Source: CAZFUY01 sp964522445 (GTDB lineage: Bacteria; Pseudomonadota; Gammaproteobacteria; SZUA-229). From it: a stretch of DNA of 39,984 bases. How positions within the stretch are numbered: the first letter of the stretch is position 1; the number at the start of each line of letters is the position of its first letter. The position numbers and the translations under genes were made by a program. The notes under the pieces are model-generated. The model saw nothing but the letters and a program-made list of their open reading frames with translations, ran no database searches and was not told the origin of the DNA. This document shows, piece after piece, positions 7,962 through 16,717 of the stretch. Location: NCBI GenBank assembly GCA_964522445.1, contig CAZFUY010000012.1:1-39984 (forward strand), given 5' to 3'.

Positions 7962-8924
7962 ATGCCGCCCATGAGCATCATCCATAATAAAGTCCATATT
8001 GTTGAAATCACCCCCCGAAATACCGACCAGCGTCTGGATAATTTTTTGCTTGGCCAGCTTAAGGGCGTTCCCAAAAGTCGTGTTTATAAGCTCTTGCGCA
8101 GCGGTCAGGTAAGGGTAAACAAGGGCAGAAAGAAACCTGGCTACCGCCTACAGGAGGGTGATCAGGTACGCATCCCGCCTGTTACTATGCTTGAGAAACC
8201 TTCATCTGAAGCACCGGCTTATATGCTGGAAAAAATTCAGCAGTCCATTCTGTTTGAAGACAATGCTTTGCTTGTTCTTAATAAACCTGCTGGCATTGCT
8301 GTACACGGTGGTAGCAATATTGCCTTTGGTGTTATTGAAACGCTTCGCCAGTTAAGACCCAATGACGAGATGCTGGAACTGGTGCATCGTCTTGATCGCG
8401 AAACCAGTGGTTGCCTGATAATTGCTAAAACTCGCCCTGCACTCACTCGGCTTCATGAACTCTTTCGTAGCGAATCTAATATGAAAAACGGCGGCATAGA
8501 AAAAATTTACCACGCTATTGTTGTTAATCGCTGGCAGGGCGGTGAGAAAATAATTGATGTGCCTTTGAAAAAAAATCAGTTAAAAGGTGGCGAACGTATT
8601 GTTACCGTTGATGAAACAGGTAAAGACGCTAAAAGTCTGTTTACGCCACTGGATTATTATGCTGATGCCACTCTGGTCAAAGTTAAGTTATTCACCGGAC
8701 GCACACATCAAATAAGAGTTCATGCCGCTTATGAAAAACACCCGGTTGCAGGTGATCCCAAGTACGGTGATAACAAATTTAATCAGCACCTGAAAAAGCA
8801 GGGTTTCAAACGCATGTTTCTACATGCACATACATTAAGCTTTGAGCTGGATAAAAAATATGACATTACTGCACCTTTTGATGATAGCTGGCTGAAGCTA
8901 TTGCAAACACTTAAAATGAATTAA
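7962..8924 (+). CDS. rluC: 23S rRNA pseudouridine synthase C
   Basis: RluA-family pseudouridine synthase; in E. coli RluC converts U955, U2504 and U2580 of 23S rRNA. An N-terminal S4 RNA-binding domain (about 23-75) is followed by the catalytic domain with VHRLDRETSG, where D145 is the catalytic aspartate. The 320-residue length matches RluC. In E. coli rluC is divergent from rne, and here too it reads away from rne, but four other genes separate them. Two in-frame ATGs (7962 and 7971) are possible starts and neither has a strong ribosome binding site. It appears to lead an operon with the HAD and S49 peptidase genes. Confidence 0.93.
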   Translation: MPPMSIIHNKVHIVEITPRNTDQRLDNFLLGQLKGVPKSRVYKLLRSGQVRVNKGRKKPGYRLQEGDQVRIPPVTMLEKPSSEAPAYMLEKIQQSILFEDNALLVLNKPAGIAVHGGSNIAFGVIETLRQLRPNDEMLELVHRLDRETSGCLIIAKTRPALTRLHELFRSESNMKNGGIEKIYHAIVVNRWQGGEKIIDVPLKKNQLKGGERIVTVDETGKDAKSLFTPLDYYADATLVKVKLFTGRTHQIRVHAAYEKHPVAGDPKYGDNKFNQHLKKQGFKRMFLHAHTLSFELDKKYDITAPFDDSWLKLLQTLKMN

Positions 8925-8928
8925 CTGC

Positions 8929-8993
8929 TGTAGGAGCAGCTTTAGCCACAAAAATAATTCATAGAATTAATCGCGGCTAAAGCCGCTCCTACA
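8929..8993. repeat. REP-like palindrome, copy 2
   Basis: Paired arms TGTAGGAGCAGCTTTAGCC (8929-8947) and CGGCTAAAGCCGCTCCTACA (8974-8993), diverged at a few positions. It lies between rluC and the HAD gene on the same strand, where it may moderate transcription into the downstream genes or stabilise the rluC mRNA. Confidence 0.85.
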
Positions 8994-9019
8994 ATTATGA
9001 AAAAACCACGAGATTTTTA

Positions 9020-9691
9020 ATGACTAATACAATCAACCTCCCCTACAAATTAATTATCTTCGACTGGGACGGCACTTTAATGGACTCAGAGACCCGTATC
9101 GTAAACTGCCTTAGAACAGCCTGCATCGAAGCGGGATTTGAATCACGCTCAGACTTTGAATTAAAAGATGTTATTGGCCTGGGTTTAAGAGAAGCATTGA
9201 AAAAGCTTCACCCAGATGAAAATGATGAGATGATTGAAACAATGGCCTCAACTTATCGCCACGCCTATTTAAATACAGATGAAACACCCTCAGAACTTTT
9301 TCCGGGAGTGGAAGCACTTTTAGATGATCTAAAAACTCAGGGTTACAGTCTGGCCATAGCCACAGGCAAAGGTCGTCAGGGCTTAGATCAGGTGCTTGAA
9401 TATACTCAACTGGGCGCGCATTTTCACACCACACGCTGCGCATCTGAAACTATTTCCAAACCACACCCTCAAATGCTTGAAGAAATTCTCGACCAAATGG
9501 AAATGACCGCAGCCGATGCTTTAATGATTGGCGACACTGAATACGATATGGAAATGGCAAAAAATGCAAACATGGATTCACTGGGTGTAAGTTATGGTGT
9601 ACATAGCGTTGATCGCCTGCTAAAACATAATCCCATTGGTTGCATAGACGATATTACTGAATTAACGCACTACTTAAAAAAGATGGCTTAG
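9020..9691 (+). CDS. HAD-superfamily hydrolase, phosphoglycolate phosphatase-like
   Basis: 223-residue cytoplasmic phosphatase of HAD subfamily IA. Motif I is FDWDGTLMD with nucleophile D15 and acid D17; motif II is in AIATGKGR; the motif III lysine is in ISKPHPQ; motif IV is MIGDTEYDMEMA. An alpha-helical cap lies between motifs I and II. The family includes Gph and pyrophosphatase-like enzymes, and substrate cannot be told from sequence. It lies between rluC and the S49 peptidase gene with a 9-bp gap to the latter, an order I recall from other gammaproteobacteria. Confidence 0.9.
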   Translation: MTNTINLPYKLIIFDWDGTLMDSETRIVNCLRTACIEAGFESRSDFELKDVIGLGLREALKKLHPDENDEMIETMASTYRHAYLNTDETPSELFPGVEALLDDLKTQGYSLAIATGKGRQGLDQVLEYTQLGAHFHTTRCASETISKPHPQMLEEILDQMEMTAADALMIGDTEYDMEMAKNANMDSLGVSYGVHSVDRLLKHNPIGCIDDITELTHYLKKMA

Positions 9692-9700
9692 GAAAATATA

Positions 9701-10639
9701 ATGAGTGAAGAAAACAGCTGGGAAAGACGTGTTATAGAAAAGATTGCCACTGAAGGCATCAAAGAACAGAAGCGCACAAGACGTTGGGGCATATTTTTTA
9801 AACTGCTTACTTTTGCTTATTTGATTACTATTCTGGCTATGTTTTATCAGGATCAGGAAGATATTATTGGCCAGGCCGGCAAAAAGCATACTGCACTGGT
9901 TAATTTAAAAGGCGTTATTGCCCCCAGCACTGAAGCCAGCGCAGACAGAGTGATTACTGGCTTACGCAATGCATTTAAAGACAAAAAAACAGCCGGTGTT
10001 ATTTTGCGCATCAACAGCCCGGGCGGAAGCCCTGTTCAGTCCGGTTATATTTATAAGGAAATGCTGCGCCTGCGCAAGAAATATCCCGATATTCCACTGC
10101 ATGCAGTTATTACTGATATCGGTGCTTCTGGTGGCTATTATGTCGCTGCCGCAGCTGAAAAAATCTATGCCGATCAGGCCAGCCTTATAGGCTCAATCGG
10201 TGTTCGTATGGACAACTTCGGTGTTGTAGAAGCAATGAAAAAATTAGGCATTGAGCGCCGCACACTGACCGCTGGCAAAAATAAGGCCATGCTAGATCCT
10301 TTCAGCCCGTCTAACCCTGAAGTTACTGCACACTTACAGACATTACTAACCAATATTCATGAGCAGTTTATCAATGCCATAAAACAGGGGCGAGGCGATC
10401 GTTTAAAAGAAGTTGAAGGCATGTTCAGTGGTTTAATCTGGACGGGCGACCAGGGTGTAAAAATTGGTTTAATTGATGAGTTAGCCAGCTCCAGTCATGT
10501 TGCCCGTGAAGTTATTGGCGCAGAAAGCATTGTTGATTTCACAGTTAAACCCGATCTTTTTGAGCGTTTTTCAGAACGTGTTGGCACTAAAATAGCCCAT
10601 GTTATGACTCAACAATCACTGCTTCCACAGTTAAAGTAA
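9701..10639 (+). CDS. sppA: S49-family peptidase, signal peptide peptidase SppA-like
   Basis: 312-residue inner-membrane serine protease that cleaves remnant signal peptides in the membrane. One N-terminal transmembrane helix (about 29-49) anchors a periplasmic catalytic domain. Nucleophile S143 lies in DIGASGGYYVAAAA, and the general-base lysine is K193 or K195 in AGKNKAMLDP. This is the short single-domain form, as in Bacillus SppA, not the duplicated 67-kDa E. coli form. It starts 9 bp after the HAD gene with an AGGAAAA ribosome binding site. Confidence 0.92.
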   Translation: MSEENSWERRVIEKIATEGIKEQKRTRRWGIFFKLLTFAYLITILAMFYQDQEDIIGQAGKKHTALVNLKGVIAPSTEASADRVITGLRNAFKDKKTAGVILRINSPGGSPVQSGYIYKEMLRLRKKYPDIPLHAVITDIGASGGYYVAAAAEKIYADQASLIGSIGVRMDNFGVVEAMKKLGIERRTLTAGKNKAMLDPFSPSNPEVTAHLQTLLTNIHEQFINAIKQGRGDRLKEVEGMFSGLIWTGDQGVKIGLIDELASSSHVAREVIGAESIVDFTVKPDLFERFSERVGTKIAHVMTQQSLLPQLK

Positions 10640-10743
10640 GGCAACACAAATCATAGCCAAGATAGTGATTTTACTAAAAAAGGTATAAATTCCTCTGGTA
10701 GAAAGAAAATCGACCATTTATGATCTATTCTTCGTAAAGGAAT

Positions 10744-10947
10744 ATGACAATTATAAACCTGGAAGAATCAGTTGAATCACGAAAGTCTGCACAAGCTCTT
10801 GAATTGTCTAGCTATATGAAAAAAATGTTTATCACCAATAAGGTGACTACACATTTTTTCATTACGCTATCCAAATCAATAGCTTGCACATCCTTTTCGC
10901 GCCCAACTGATTTTTCCAGGATAAACGGCCGATCTATCGGGGGATGA
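10744..10947 (+). CDS. Possible small upstream ORF before the CHASE2 kinase
   Basis: 67-codon frame with a good ribosome binding site (AAAGGAAT just before the ATG) that ends directly before the ATG of the kinase gene, which would allow translational coupling. The first 28 residues are rich in charged helix-formers, but the second half looks like random coding and no family is recognised. It may be a leader ORF or chance. The surrounding 308-bp gap holds nothing else I can identify. Confidence 0.25.
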   Translation: MTIINLEESVESRKSAQALELSSYMKKMFITNKVTTHFFITLSKSIACTSFSRPTDFSRINGRSIGG

Positions 10948-13557
10948 ATGAAAAAGGGTTTTCTGAGAAGTGACTGGTTTGCGGGATTAAGCATCAGTCT
11001 TCTGATAATCTTATTAGGCAACTGGGGCGCATTCGATAATATTGAGCGTAGCGCCTATGATTTTGGTGTTCGCTCATCATCCAAAATACCCAGCAATAAA
11101 GTTGCTGTTATCGCCATAGACGATGTGAGCATCGCCAATATTGGCCGCTGGCCCTGGTCACGTGATGTCCACGCAGAAATGCATCATATTCTCAAAAAAG
11201 GTGGAGCCAAAGTTATTGGTCAAACCACCTTTTTTATTGAGCCACAAATTGATCCCGGGCTAAAGCATATTCACGAGCTCATTCAATTTTATGGCACTAG
11301 CAGTCTGGCTGCTGACTTTTCAGCCATTAAAAATCTACCTGCCAGAACTTTAACAAAATTACCTGAAGATATTCTAAGTCTGGAAGCAGACCTTGGCATA
11401 CTGGGCGAAAAACTGGTACAGGCAGAACAGGAACTCAACACCGATAATATTCTAGCTCAAAGTCTCGAAGACACTAACAATGTTGTACTGGCGATGCATT
11501 TTGCCATTGGTGAACCTATGGGCAGGCCTGATTTTGTTTTGCCCAGCTATGTTAAAAAGAATCTACTAACTAATATTGAAAACAACCCGGTTATAAATCC
11601 AGAAGGTTTCTTCCCTCTACCATCTGTTGATGTACTGTATCCCATTGATGTCATTGGCCCTTATGCCGACAGCATGGGCGCACTTAATGCTTATCCCGAT
11701 AGTGATGGCGGCATTCGTTCTGAGCCTCTGGTAATTAATTTCTTTGATGAATTTTATCCATCTATGTCTTTAATTCTGGCAGCACGCAGCCTGAACCTTA
11801 CCGCCAGAGATATTAAAGTCAGCCTGGGCGAAGGTGTGCAACTGGGTGGGCTAAAAATCCGCACTGACCCAACTCTGCAAATGAATACTTTTTTCTATAA
11901 CACTAATGATGAAAGCAGCGCATTTCAGGTTGATTCTTTCTACGATGTTTTACAGGGCAAAATCCCCGCCAGCAAATACAAAGGCAAAGTTGTATTAATT
12001 GGAGCGACAGCAACAGGCGTTGGTGACAGCATGGCCACGCCTATTGACTCTAATATGGCTCCAGTTCTAACTTTAGCTCACTCTGTTTCCAGTATATTAA
12101 ACGAAGATTTTTTTATTGAACCTGAATGGGCAGAAAATGCACGTCTGGGCACTATTCTTTTAATTGTGCTGTACATTGTTTTACTGCTGCCCCGCCTTAA
12201 AGCCGGGCTATCTGCTGTATTAACAAGTCTCTTACTCATCGGTATTCTTACTACTCACTTTATCATGATGACTGAAAATGGCCTTTGGCTACAGCTAATG
12301 ACACCGGCCATTCTGCTACTTATTGGTCATGCTCTATTAACAACCAAGCGTCATCTATTAACAGAAAAAGGTAAAATGCAGCTAGATGCAGAATCCACAG
12401 AAAGTAATCGTATGTTGGGTCTGTCACTTCAGGGACAGGGGCAGCTGGATGCTGCTTTTGAGAAATTCCGCAAGCTGCCAGCCAGCAAGGAAACACTGGA
12501 GCTACTCTACAATCTGGCACTGGACTTTGAACGTAAACGCCAGTTCAATAAAGCGGGTTCTGTGTATGGCGTAATGAAAGAAATTGATCCTAAATTCCGT
12601 GATCTCAAGCAACGCATGACTCGCGCTCAGGCCATGGAAGAAACCGTCATATTAGGCGGTGGTGGCAGCTCATCTCCTGGCGGCACTTTAATACTTGAAG
12701 ATGGCGGCATTGAAAAGCCTATGCTGGGTCGCTACGAAGTTGAAAAAGAACTGGGCAAAGGCGCTATGGGCGCAGTATATCTGGGTAAAGACCCTAAAAT
12801 CAGCCGTGTAGTTGCTATTAAAACCATGGCCTTATCACAGGAATTCGAAGGCGATGAACTACAGGAAGTTAAAGAACGCTTCTTCCGCGAGGCTGAAACA
12901 GCGGGTCGCCTGAGCCACCCTAATATTGTAACTATTTATGATGCAGGGGAAGAACACGACCTTGCCTATATCGCTATGGAGTTTCTAAAGGGAACGGATC
13001 TTGCCTGCTACGGCAAACCCGATGCTTTACTACCCGTTGATAAAGTGCTCAGTATTGTAGGCCGCTCCGCAGACGCGCTCAGTTTTGCGCATAAACAAAA
13101 CGTCGTTCACCGTGATATCAAACCAGCCAATATCATGTACGACCCTGAAACCGATTCATTAAAGATCACCGATTTTGGTATTGCTCGCATTACAGATTCA
13201 AGCAAAACCAAAACAGGTATGGTTCTGGGTACGCCATCTTATATGTCACCCGAACAATTAGCCGGAAAAAAAGTAGATGGACGCTCCGATATCTTCTCTC
13301 TCGGTGTAATGCTGTTCCAGATGGTTACTGGTCGCCTGCCCTTTCAGGGAGATTCAATGGCGACACTAATGTATAAAATAGCCAATGAAGAACACCCAAC
13401 AGCCAGCACTATACGCCCAGATTTGCCCCGTTGCGTCAGTATCATTATTAACCGCGCTTTAGCAAAAGACCGCAACAAGCGCTATCAAAATGGTGCACAA
13501 ATGGCATCAGATATTAGCAAGTGCCGACAAATCATGAAAAAATCGAAAAAGGCCTGA
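10948..13557 (+). CDS. CHASE2-domain transmembrane Ser/Thr protein kinase
   Basis: 869-residue receptor kinase. After an N-terminal membrane helix (about 9-27), a large periplasmic CHASE2 sensor domain runs to about residue 390, opening with the typical VAVIAIDDVSIANIGRWPW. Three hydrophobic helices follow (about 400-475), then a TPR-like helical linker (about 490-560), and a Hanks-type kinase domain from about 594. Kinase elements are complete: glycine loop GKGAMGAVYLG, ATP lysine K625, catalytic HRDIKPAN with D723, DFG with D742, and GTPSYMSPEQ. The ATG follows a strong GGGGG ribosome binding site. The PP2C phosphatase and FHA genes follow immediately, giving a writer, eraser and reader of phosphothreonine. 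The stimulus is unknown. Confidence 0.95.
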   Translation: MKKGFLRSDWFAGLSISLLIILLGNWGAFDNIERSAYDFGVRSSSKIPSNKVAVIAIDDVSIANIGRWPWSRDVHAEMHHILKKGGAKVIGQTTFFIEPQIDPGLKHIHELIQFYGTSSLAADFSAIKNLPARTLTKLPEDILSLEADLGILGEKLVQAEQELNTDNILAQSLEDTNNVVLAMHFAIGEPMGRPDFVLPSYVKKNLLTNIENNPVINPEGFFPLPSVDVLYPIDVIGPYADSMGALNAYPDSDGGIRSEPLVINFFDEFYPSMSLILAARSLNLTARDIKVSLGEGVQLGGLKIRTDPTLQMNTFFYNTNDESSAFQVDSFYDVLQGKIPASKYKGKVVLIGATATGVGDSMATPIDSNMAPVLTLAHSVSSILNEDFFIEPEWAENARLGTILLIVLYIVLLLPRLKAGLSAVLTSLLLIGILTTHFIMMTENGLWLQLMTPAILLLIGHALLTTKRHLLTEKGKMQLDAESTESNRMLGLSLQGQGQLDAAFEKFRKLPASKETLELLYNLALDFERKRQFNKAGSVYGVMKEIDPKFRDLKQRMTRAQAMEETVILGGGGSSSPGGTLILEDGGIEKPMLGRYEVEKELGKGAMGAVYLGKDPKISRVVAIKTMALSQEFEGDELQEVKERFFREAETAGRLSHPNIVTIYDAGEEHDLAYIAMEFLKGTDLACYGKPDALLPVDKVLSIVGRSADALSFAHKQNVVHRDIKPANIMYDPETDSLKITDFGIARITDSSKTKTGMVLGTPSYMSPEQLAGKKVDGRSDIFSLGVMLFQMVTGRLPFQGDSMATLMYKIANEEHPTASTIRPDLPRCVSIIINRALAKDRNKRYQNGAQMASDISKCRQIMKKSKKA

Positions 13558-13564
13558 TTGATCA

Positions 13565-14389
13565 ATGAGCTTGAAAGACAAAATCATAATCACCGGCCTC
13601 ACTGATCAGGGCTGCGTAAGAGACCACAATGAAGACAGTATTGGCAGTGAAGTCGATATGGGTCTGGTTGTGCTTGCCGATGGCATGGGCGGCCATAAAG
13701 GCGGCGAAGTTGCCAGTGCATTAGCGGTTGATACTATCCTAAACACATTAAAAAAATCACTGGAAGAAATTAACACAGGCCAGATAGATGAAACAACAGG
13801 TTATAGCCTGGAAAGCATGGCTATTGAAAATGCGATAAAAGAAGCCAATACGGTTATTTATCACGCATCAAAAAACAATAAACAATATGAAGGCATGGGA
13901 ACAACCGTTGTCGTCGTGCTATTTTATGATAACCGTCTTACTGTTGCCCATGTCGGCGATTCACGTCTGTACCGAATACGCAAAGACAATATGGAACAAT
14001 TAACCCGTGACCATACCTTGCTACAGGAGCTGGTTGATCGTGGTTTTTACACTCAAAAAGAAGCACGCGAGTCATTAAATAAAAACCTGGTAACCCGAGC
14101 GGTAGGTGTAAGCCCGACTGTTGAGGTTGATTTGCTGGAAGATATTGCTATAACCCATGATATATATCTACTTTGCTCTGACGGTTTAAACGATATGATT
14201 GATGACGAGCTGATTTTAAATACGGTACTAAATTACCGTGACAACCTGGAAAAAGTAGCAAAAGAACTTATAAGACAGGCTAAAGAACACGGTGGTAAAG
14301 ATAATGTTTCGGCATTATTAGCATCGCCCGTTAAACCCTATCCAGTCAATAGCGGCTGGTTTTCTCGAATTTATGATTTATTTTCATAA
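13565..14389 (+). CDS. PP2C-family Ser/Thr protein phosphatase
   Basis: 274-residue cytoplasmic metal-dependent phosphatase. The metal-binding motifs are all present: the N-terminal RDHNEDS, ADGMGGHKGGE, GMGTT, VGDSRLYR, CSDGLNDM and the C-terminal GGKDN. It starts 7 bp after the kinase stop codon with no strong ribosome binding site, so translation is probably coupled to the kinase. By analogy with PrpC/Stp and PppA phosphatases it should dephosphorylate the kinase or its substrates. Confidence 0.95.
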   Translation: MSLKDKIIITGLTDQGCVRDHNEDSIGSEVDMGLVVLADGMGGHKGGEVASALAVDTILNTLKKSLEEINTGQIDETTGYSLESMAIENAIKEANTVIYHASKNNKQYEGMGTTVVVVLFYDNRLTVAHVGDSRLYRIRKDNMEQLTRDHTLLQELVDRGFYTQKEARESLNKNLVTRAVGVSPTVEVDLLEDIAITHDIYLLCSDGLNDMIDDELILNTVLNYRDNLEKVAKELIRQAKEHGGKDNVSALLASPVKPYPVNSGWFSRIYDLFS

Positions 14390-14419
14390 TATAAGCGCAC
14401 TATTAACGCGAGTACTAAA

Positions 14420-15133
14420 ATGGCAACCATAAAATTAAAATTTAACGGCGAAGTGATTCAGGAAATTCCGCTTACTAAAGAAACAACCACAATAGGTCGT
14501 AAACCAGATAATGATATTCACCTCGATAATCTTGCTGTAAGTGGTCATCATGCCAAGCTACTCACCATTTTAAATGATTCATTTATTGAAGACCTAAGCA
14601 GTACAAATGGTACGTTTGTAAATGGCTCATTAATAAAAAAACAGGCCTTAAAAAATGGCGATATTATTAAAGTAGGTAAACACGAATTAGCCTACATTAA
14701 TGAAACAGCCAGTAACTCAGAAGATGATTTTGAAAAAACTATGATCATCAATCCTGGCGCAGCAGGTATGCCAGAAGATGCAGGAAGCAAAGACATTGAT
14801 CGCTCAGTAGGACAACTGGCCAAAGAAATTGCATCAGCCGATTCCGATACAAAAGCAGCCACTGGCAAAGCAAAAATTCGACTGGTAAGTGGCGCTAATA
14901 GTGGAAAAGAATTACCCCTTACAAAAATACTCACCACACTGGGCAAACCCGGCACACAGGTTGCCGCCATTACCCGTCGCCCGACAGGTTACTTCCTGAT
15001 TCATATTGATGGAGGAGACAATGCGGGTCGCCCTAAAGTTAATGACCAGGAAATTGGTGCTCAGGCACATCCACTGAATAATAATGATGTTATTGAAGTA
15101 GCCGGTGTGAAAATGACATTTTTCTTTGAGTAA
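14420..15133 (+). CDS. FHA-domain protein
   Basis: 237-residue cytoplasmic protein. The N-terminal FHA domain (about 20-95) has the phosphothreonine-binding residues in TTIGRKPDNDIHL, VSGHHAKL and SSTNGTFVNG. An acidic linker follows with a threonine in FEKTMIINPG, a plausible kinase target. The C-terminal part (about 150-237) has the spacing of a second, degenerate FHA fold (ending NNNDVIEVAGVKMTFFF) without the arginine/serine/asparagine ligands. As the third gene of the kinase-phosphatase operon it is likely the phosphorylation-dependent adaptor. No type VI secretion genes are adjacent, so it is not a clear Fha1 homologue. Confidence 0.92.
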   Translation: MATIKLKFNGEVIQEIPLTKETTTIGRKPDNDIHLDNLAVSGHHAKLLTILNDSFIEDLSSTNGTFVNGSLIKKQALKNGDIIKVGKHELAYINETASNSEDDFEKTMIINPGAAGMPEDAGSKDIDRSVGQLAKEIASADSDTKAATGKAKIRLVSGANSGKELPLTKILTTLGKPGTQVAAITRRPTGYFLIHIDGGDNAGRPKVNDQEIGAQAHPLNNNDVIEVAGVKMTFFFE

Positions 15134-15158
15134 AAAATTGTACGCCAAAAGATAATAA

Positions 15159-15173
15159 GAGCACTTTGCACGA
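15159..15173. repeat. Terminal-repeat-like end next to the terminator hairpin
   Basis: GAGCACTTTGCACGA matches the terminal repeat GAGACCTTTGCACGA of the 37221-37374 element at 13 of 15 positions. It is followed, as in that element, by AAACAAATC and a GTCATCC..GGTATGCTTTTGAG..CCGGGAT hairpin. No right-hand end is visible, so this looks like a truncated copy now acting as a terminator. Confidence 0.55.
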
Positions 15174-15177
15174 AACA

Positions 15178-15226
15178 AATCCTGTCATCCGGTATGCTTT
15201 TGAGCCGGGATGACAGGATTTTTTTG
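15178..15226. terminator. Strong terminator between the FHA gene and rlmD
   Basis: Perfect 13-bp arms AATCCTGTCATCC (15178-15190) and GGATGACAGGATT (15208-15220), followed by a T-rich run. It lies between convergent genes and probably stops the kinase-phosphatase-FHA transcript. Its core belongs to the repeat family also seen at 37239-37270 and 39722-39755. Confidence 0.88.
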
Positions 15227-15256
15227 TTTTTAACATACGACTTATAACTTACAACT

Positions 15257-16618
15257 TTATTCTTTATCAAACACAGCAATCGACTCAACATGCGCCGTAT
15301 GCGGGAACATATCCATAACACCCGCAGCCACTAACTTATAGCCCAGATCATGAACCAGTACGTGTGCATCACGCGCTAATGTTGCCGGATGACATGATAC
15401 ATAGACAATACGTTTAGCATTTAATTTAGCCAGATGTTTCAGCATTTCCATAGCACCTGATCTTGGTGGATCAAGTAGAATCTTGTCATAACTTTTATTT
15501 AACCATTTAGAACCTGTTAAATCTTTAGATAAATCTGCCGCATAAAATTCTACATTTTCAATATTATTTAACTTTGCATTTTCCCTTGCTTTTACAACCA
15601 TTACCTCAGCACCTTCAACACCGCTAACATGCGCCGCTTTTCCTGCCATGGGTAAAGTAAAATTACCCAGACCACAAAATAAATCCAGCACAGTATCATC
15701 TTCATTTAAATCAAGATATTCCAGTGCGTGATCAACCATTTGATTATTAATCTCTGGATTTACCTGAGTAAAATCGGAAGGATCAAATTCAATACGCACA
15801 TTATGATTTTTTAATTTATAAAAAAGTGGCTCAGGGGATTCTGGATATAAAGGCGCTATAGTATTAATGCCACCGGGTTGTAAAAATATCTGAATATTTT
15901 CTAATTTTGCAAACGCAATTAATGACTGTGTATCGGAATCACTTAATAACTCAAGATGCCGAAATACAAGTGTTGTTTTCACACCACCACTTTTTGATTC
16001 ACTAATGGCTACTTCAATTTGCGGAATTGTTTGACGAGCATCCATTGCCATAATAAGCAAACCCAGTTGCTCTAATTTTTCACCAACAGACGCATGTAAT
16101 ACTTTACATGAATTTAAATCTGCCAGAAATGAACTCGCTTTTTCTCTAAAGCCAACTAATACTTTTTCTTTTTTAATAACATGACGAACACCAAGACGCG
16201 CTTTATGCCGATAAGACAAAGTAGGCCCACGTAATGGTTGTAATACTTTTTCTGGCTGAATTTTTGCGATGTGTTGTAAATGATTTAACAGTGCCTGTTG
16301 CTTCGCTTCTATCTGCGCATTTTCTTCCATATGCTGCAAACTACAGCCCCCACAAATACCAAAATATTCACAGGGTGGCGTTACTCTTTGCTCAGATGCT
16401 TCCAGTATTTCAACGGCACTGGCTTCATCATGTTTGCTACTGGTTTTGGTGTATTTAAAAAGAACACACTCTCCAGGCAAAGCAAAATCAATAAAGGTTG
16501 CTTTACCGTTAACACTGGAAAAACCACGGCCTTCCGGGGTTAGTTCCTGAATGACTGTTTCAACTAATTCCTGTGGAAGTTTTTGTCTACGACCGCGACG
16601 TCTACGTTTTTTTGGCAT
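15257..16618 (-). CDS. rlmD: 23S rRNA (uracil-1939-C5) methyltransferase
   Basis: SAM-dependent methyltransferase (RlmD, formerly RumA), 453 residues. A basic N-terminal stretch and TRAM domain (about 18-70) precede iron-sulphur cluster cysteines C83, C89 and C92 in CEYFGICGGC, with a fourth in LNSCKVLH. The methyltransferase domain has the SAM motif DLFCGLGNFTLP, then DPPRSGA, and the nucleophilic cysteine in YVSCHPATLARD. It lies 99 bp downstream of cysM on the same strand, a gene order found in other gammaproteobacteria. Confidence 0.95.
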   Translation of the reverse strand: MPKKRRRRGRRQKLPQELVETVIQELTPEGRGFSSVNGKATFIDFALPGECVLFKYTKTSSKHDEASAVEILEASEQRVTPPCEYFGICGGCSLQHMEENAQIEAKQQALLNHLQHIAKIQPEKVLQPLRGPTLSYRHKARLGVRHVIKKEKVLVGFREKASSFLADLNSCKVLHASVGEKLEQLGLLIMAMDARQTIPQIEVAISESKSGGVKTTLVFRHLELLSDSDTQSLIAFAKLENIQIFLQPGGINTIAPLYPESPEPLFYKLKNHNVRIEFDPSDFTQVNPEINNQMVDHALEYLDLNEDDTVLDLFCGLGNFTLPMAGKAAHVSGVEGAEVMVVKARENAKLNNIENVEFYAADLSKDLTGSKWLNKSYDKILLDPPRSGAMEMLKHLAKLNAKRIVYVSCHPATLARDAHVLVHDLGYKLVAAGVMDMFPHTAHVESIAVFDKE

Positions 16619-16717
16619 GGATCTTTAAAAGGGAAAATTACAAAGGCAAGAAGTATAGAGGAATGAGGGGATATTGTCTTTGGTCTTCAATATTGTATGA
16701 CTTGTTTTTTCTGTTTG

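Noticed and set aside
10948..15133. Assignment of the kinase/phosphatase/FHA set to a type VI secretion locus
   Set aside because: No tss genes are present and the kinase has a CHASE2 sensor, unlike typical PpkA.
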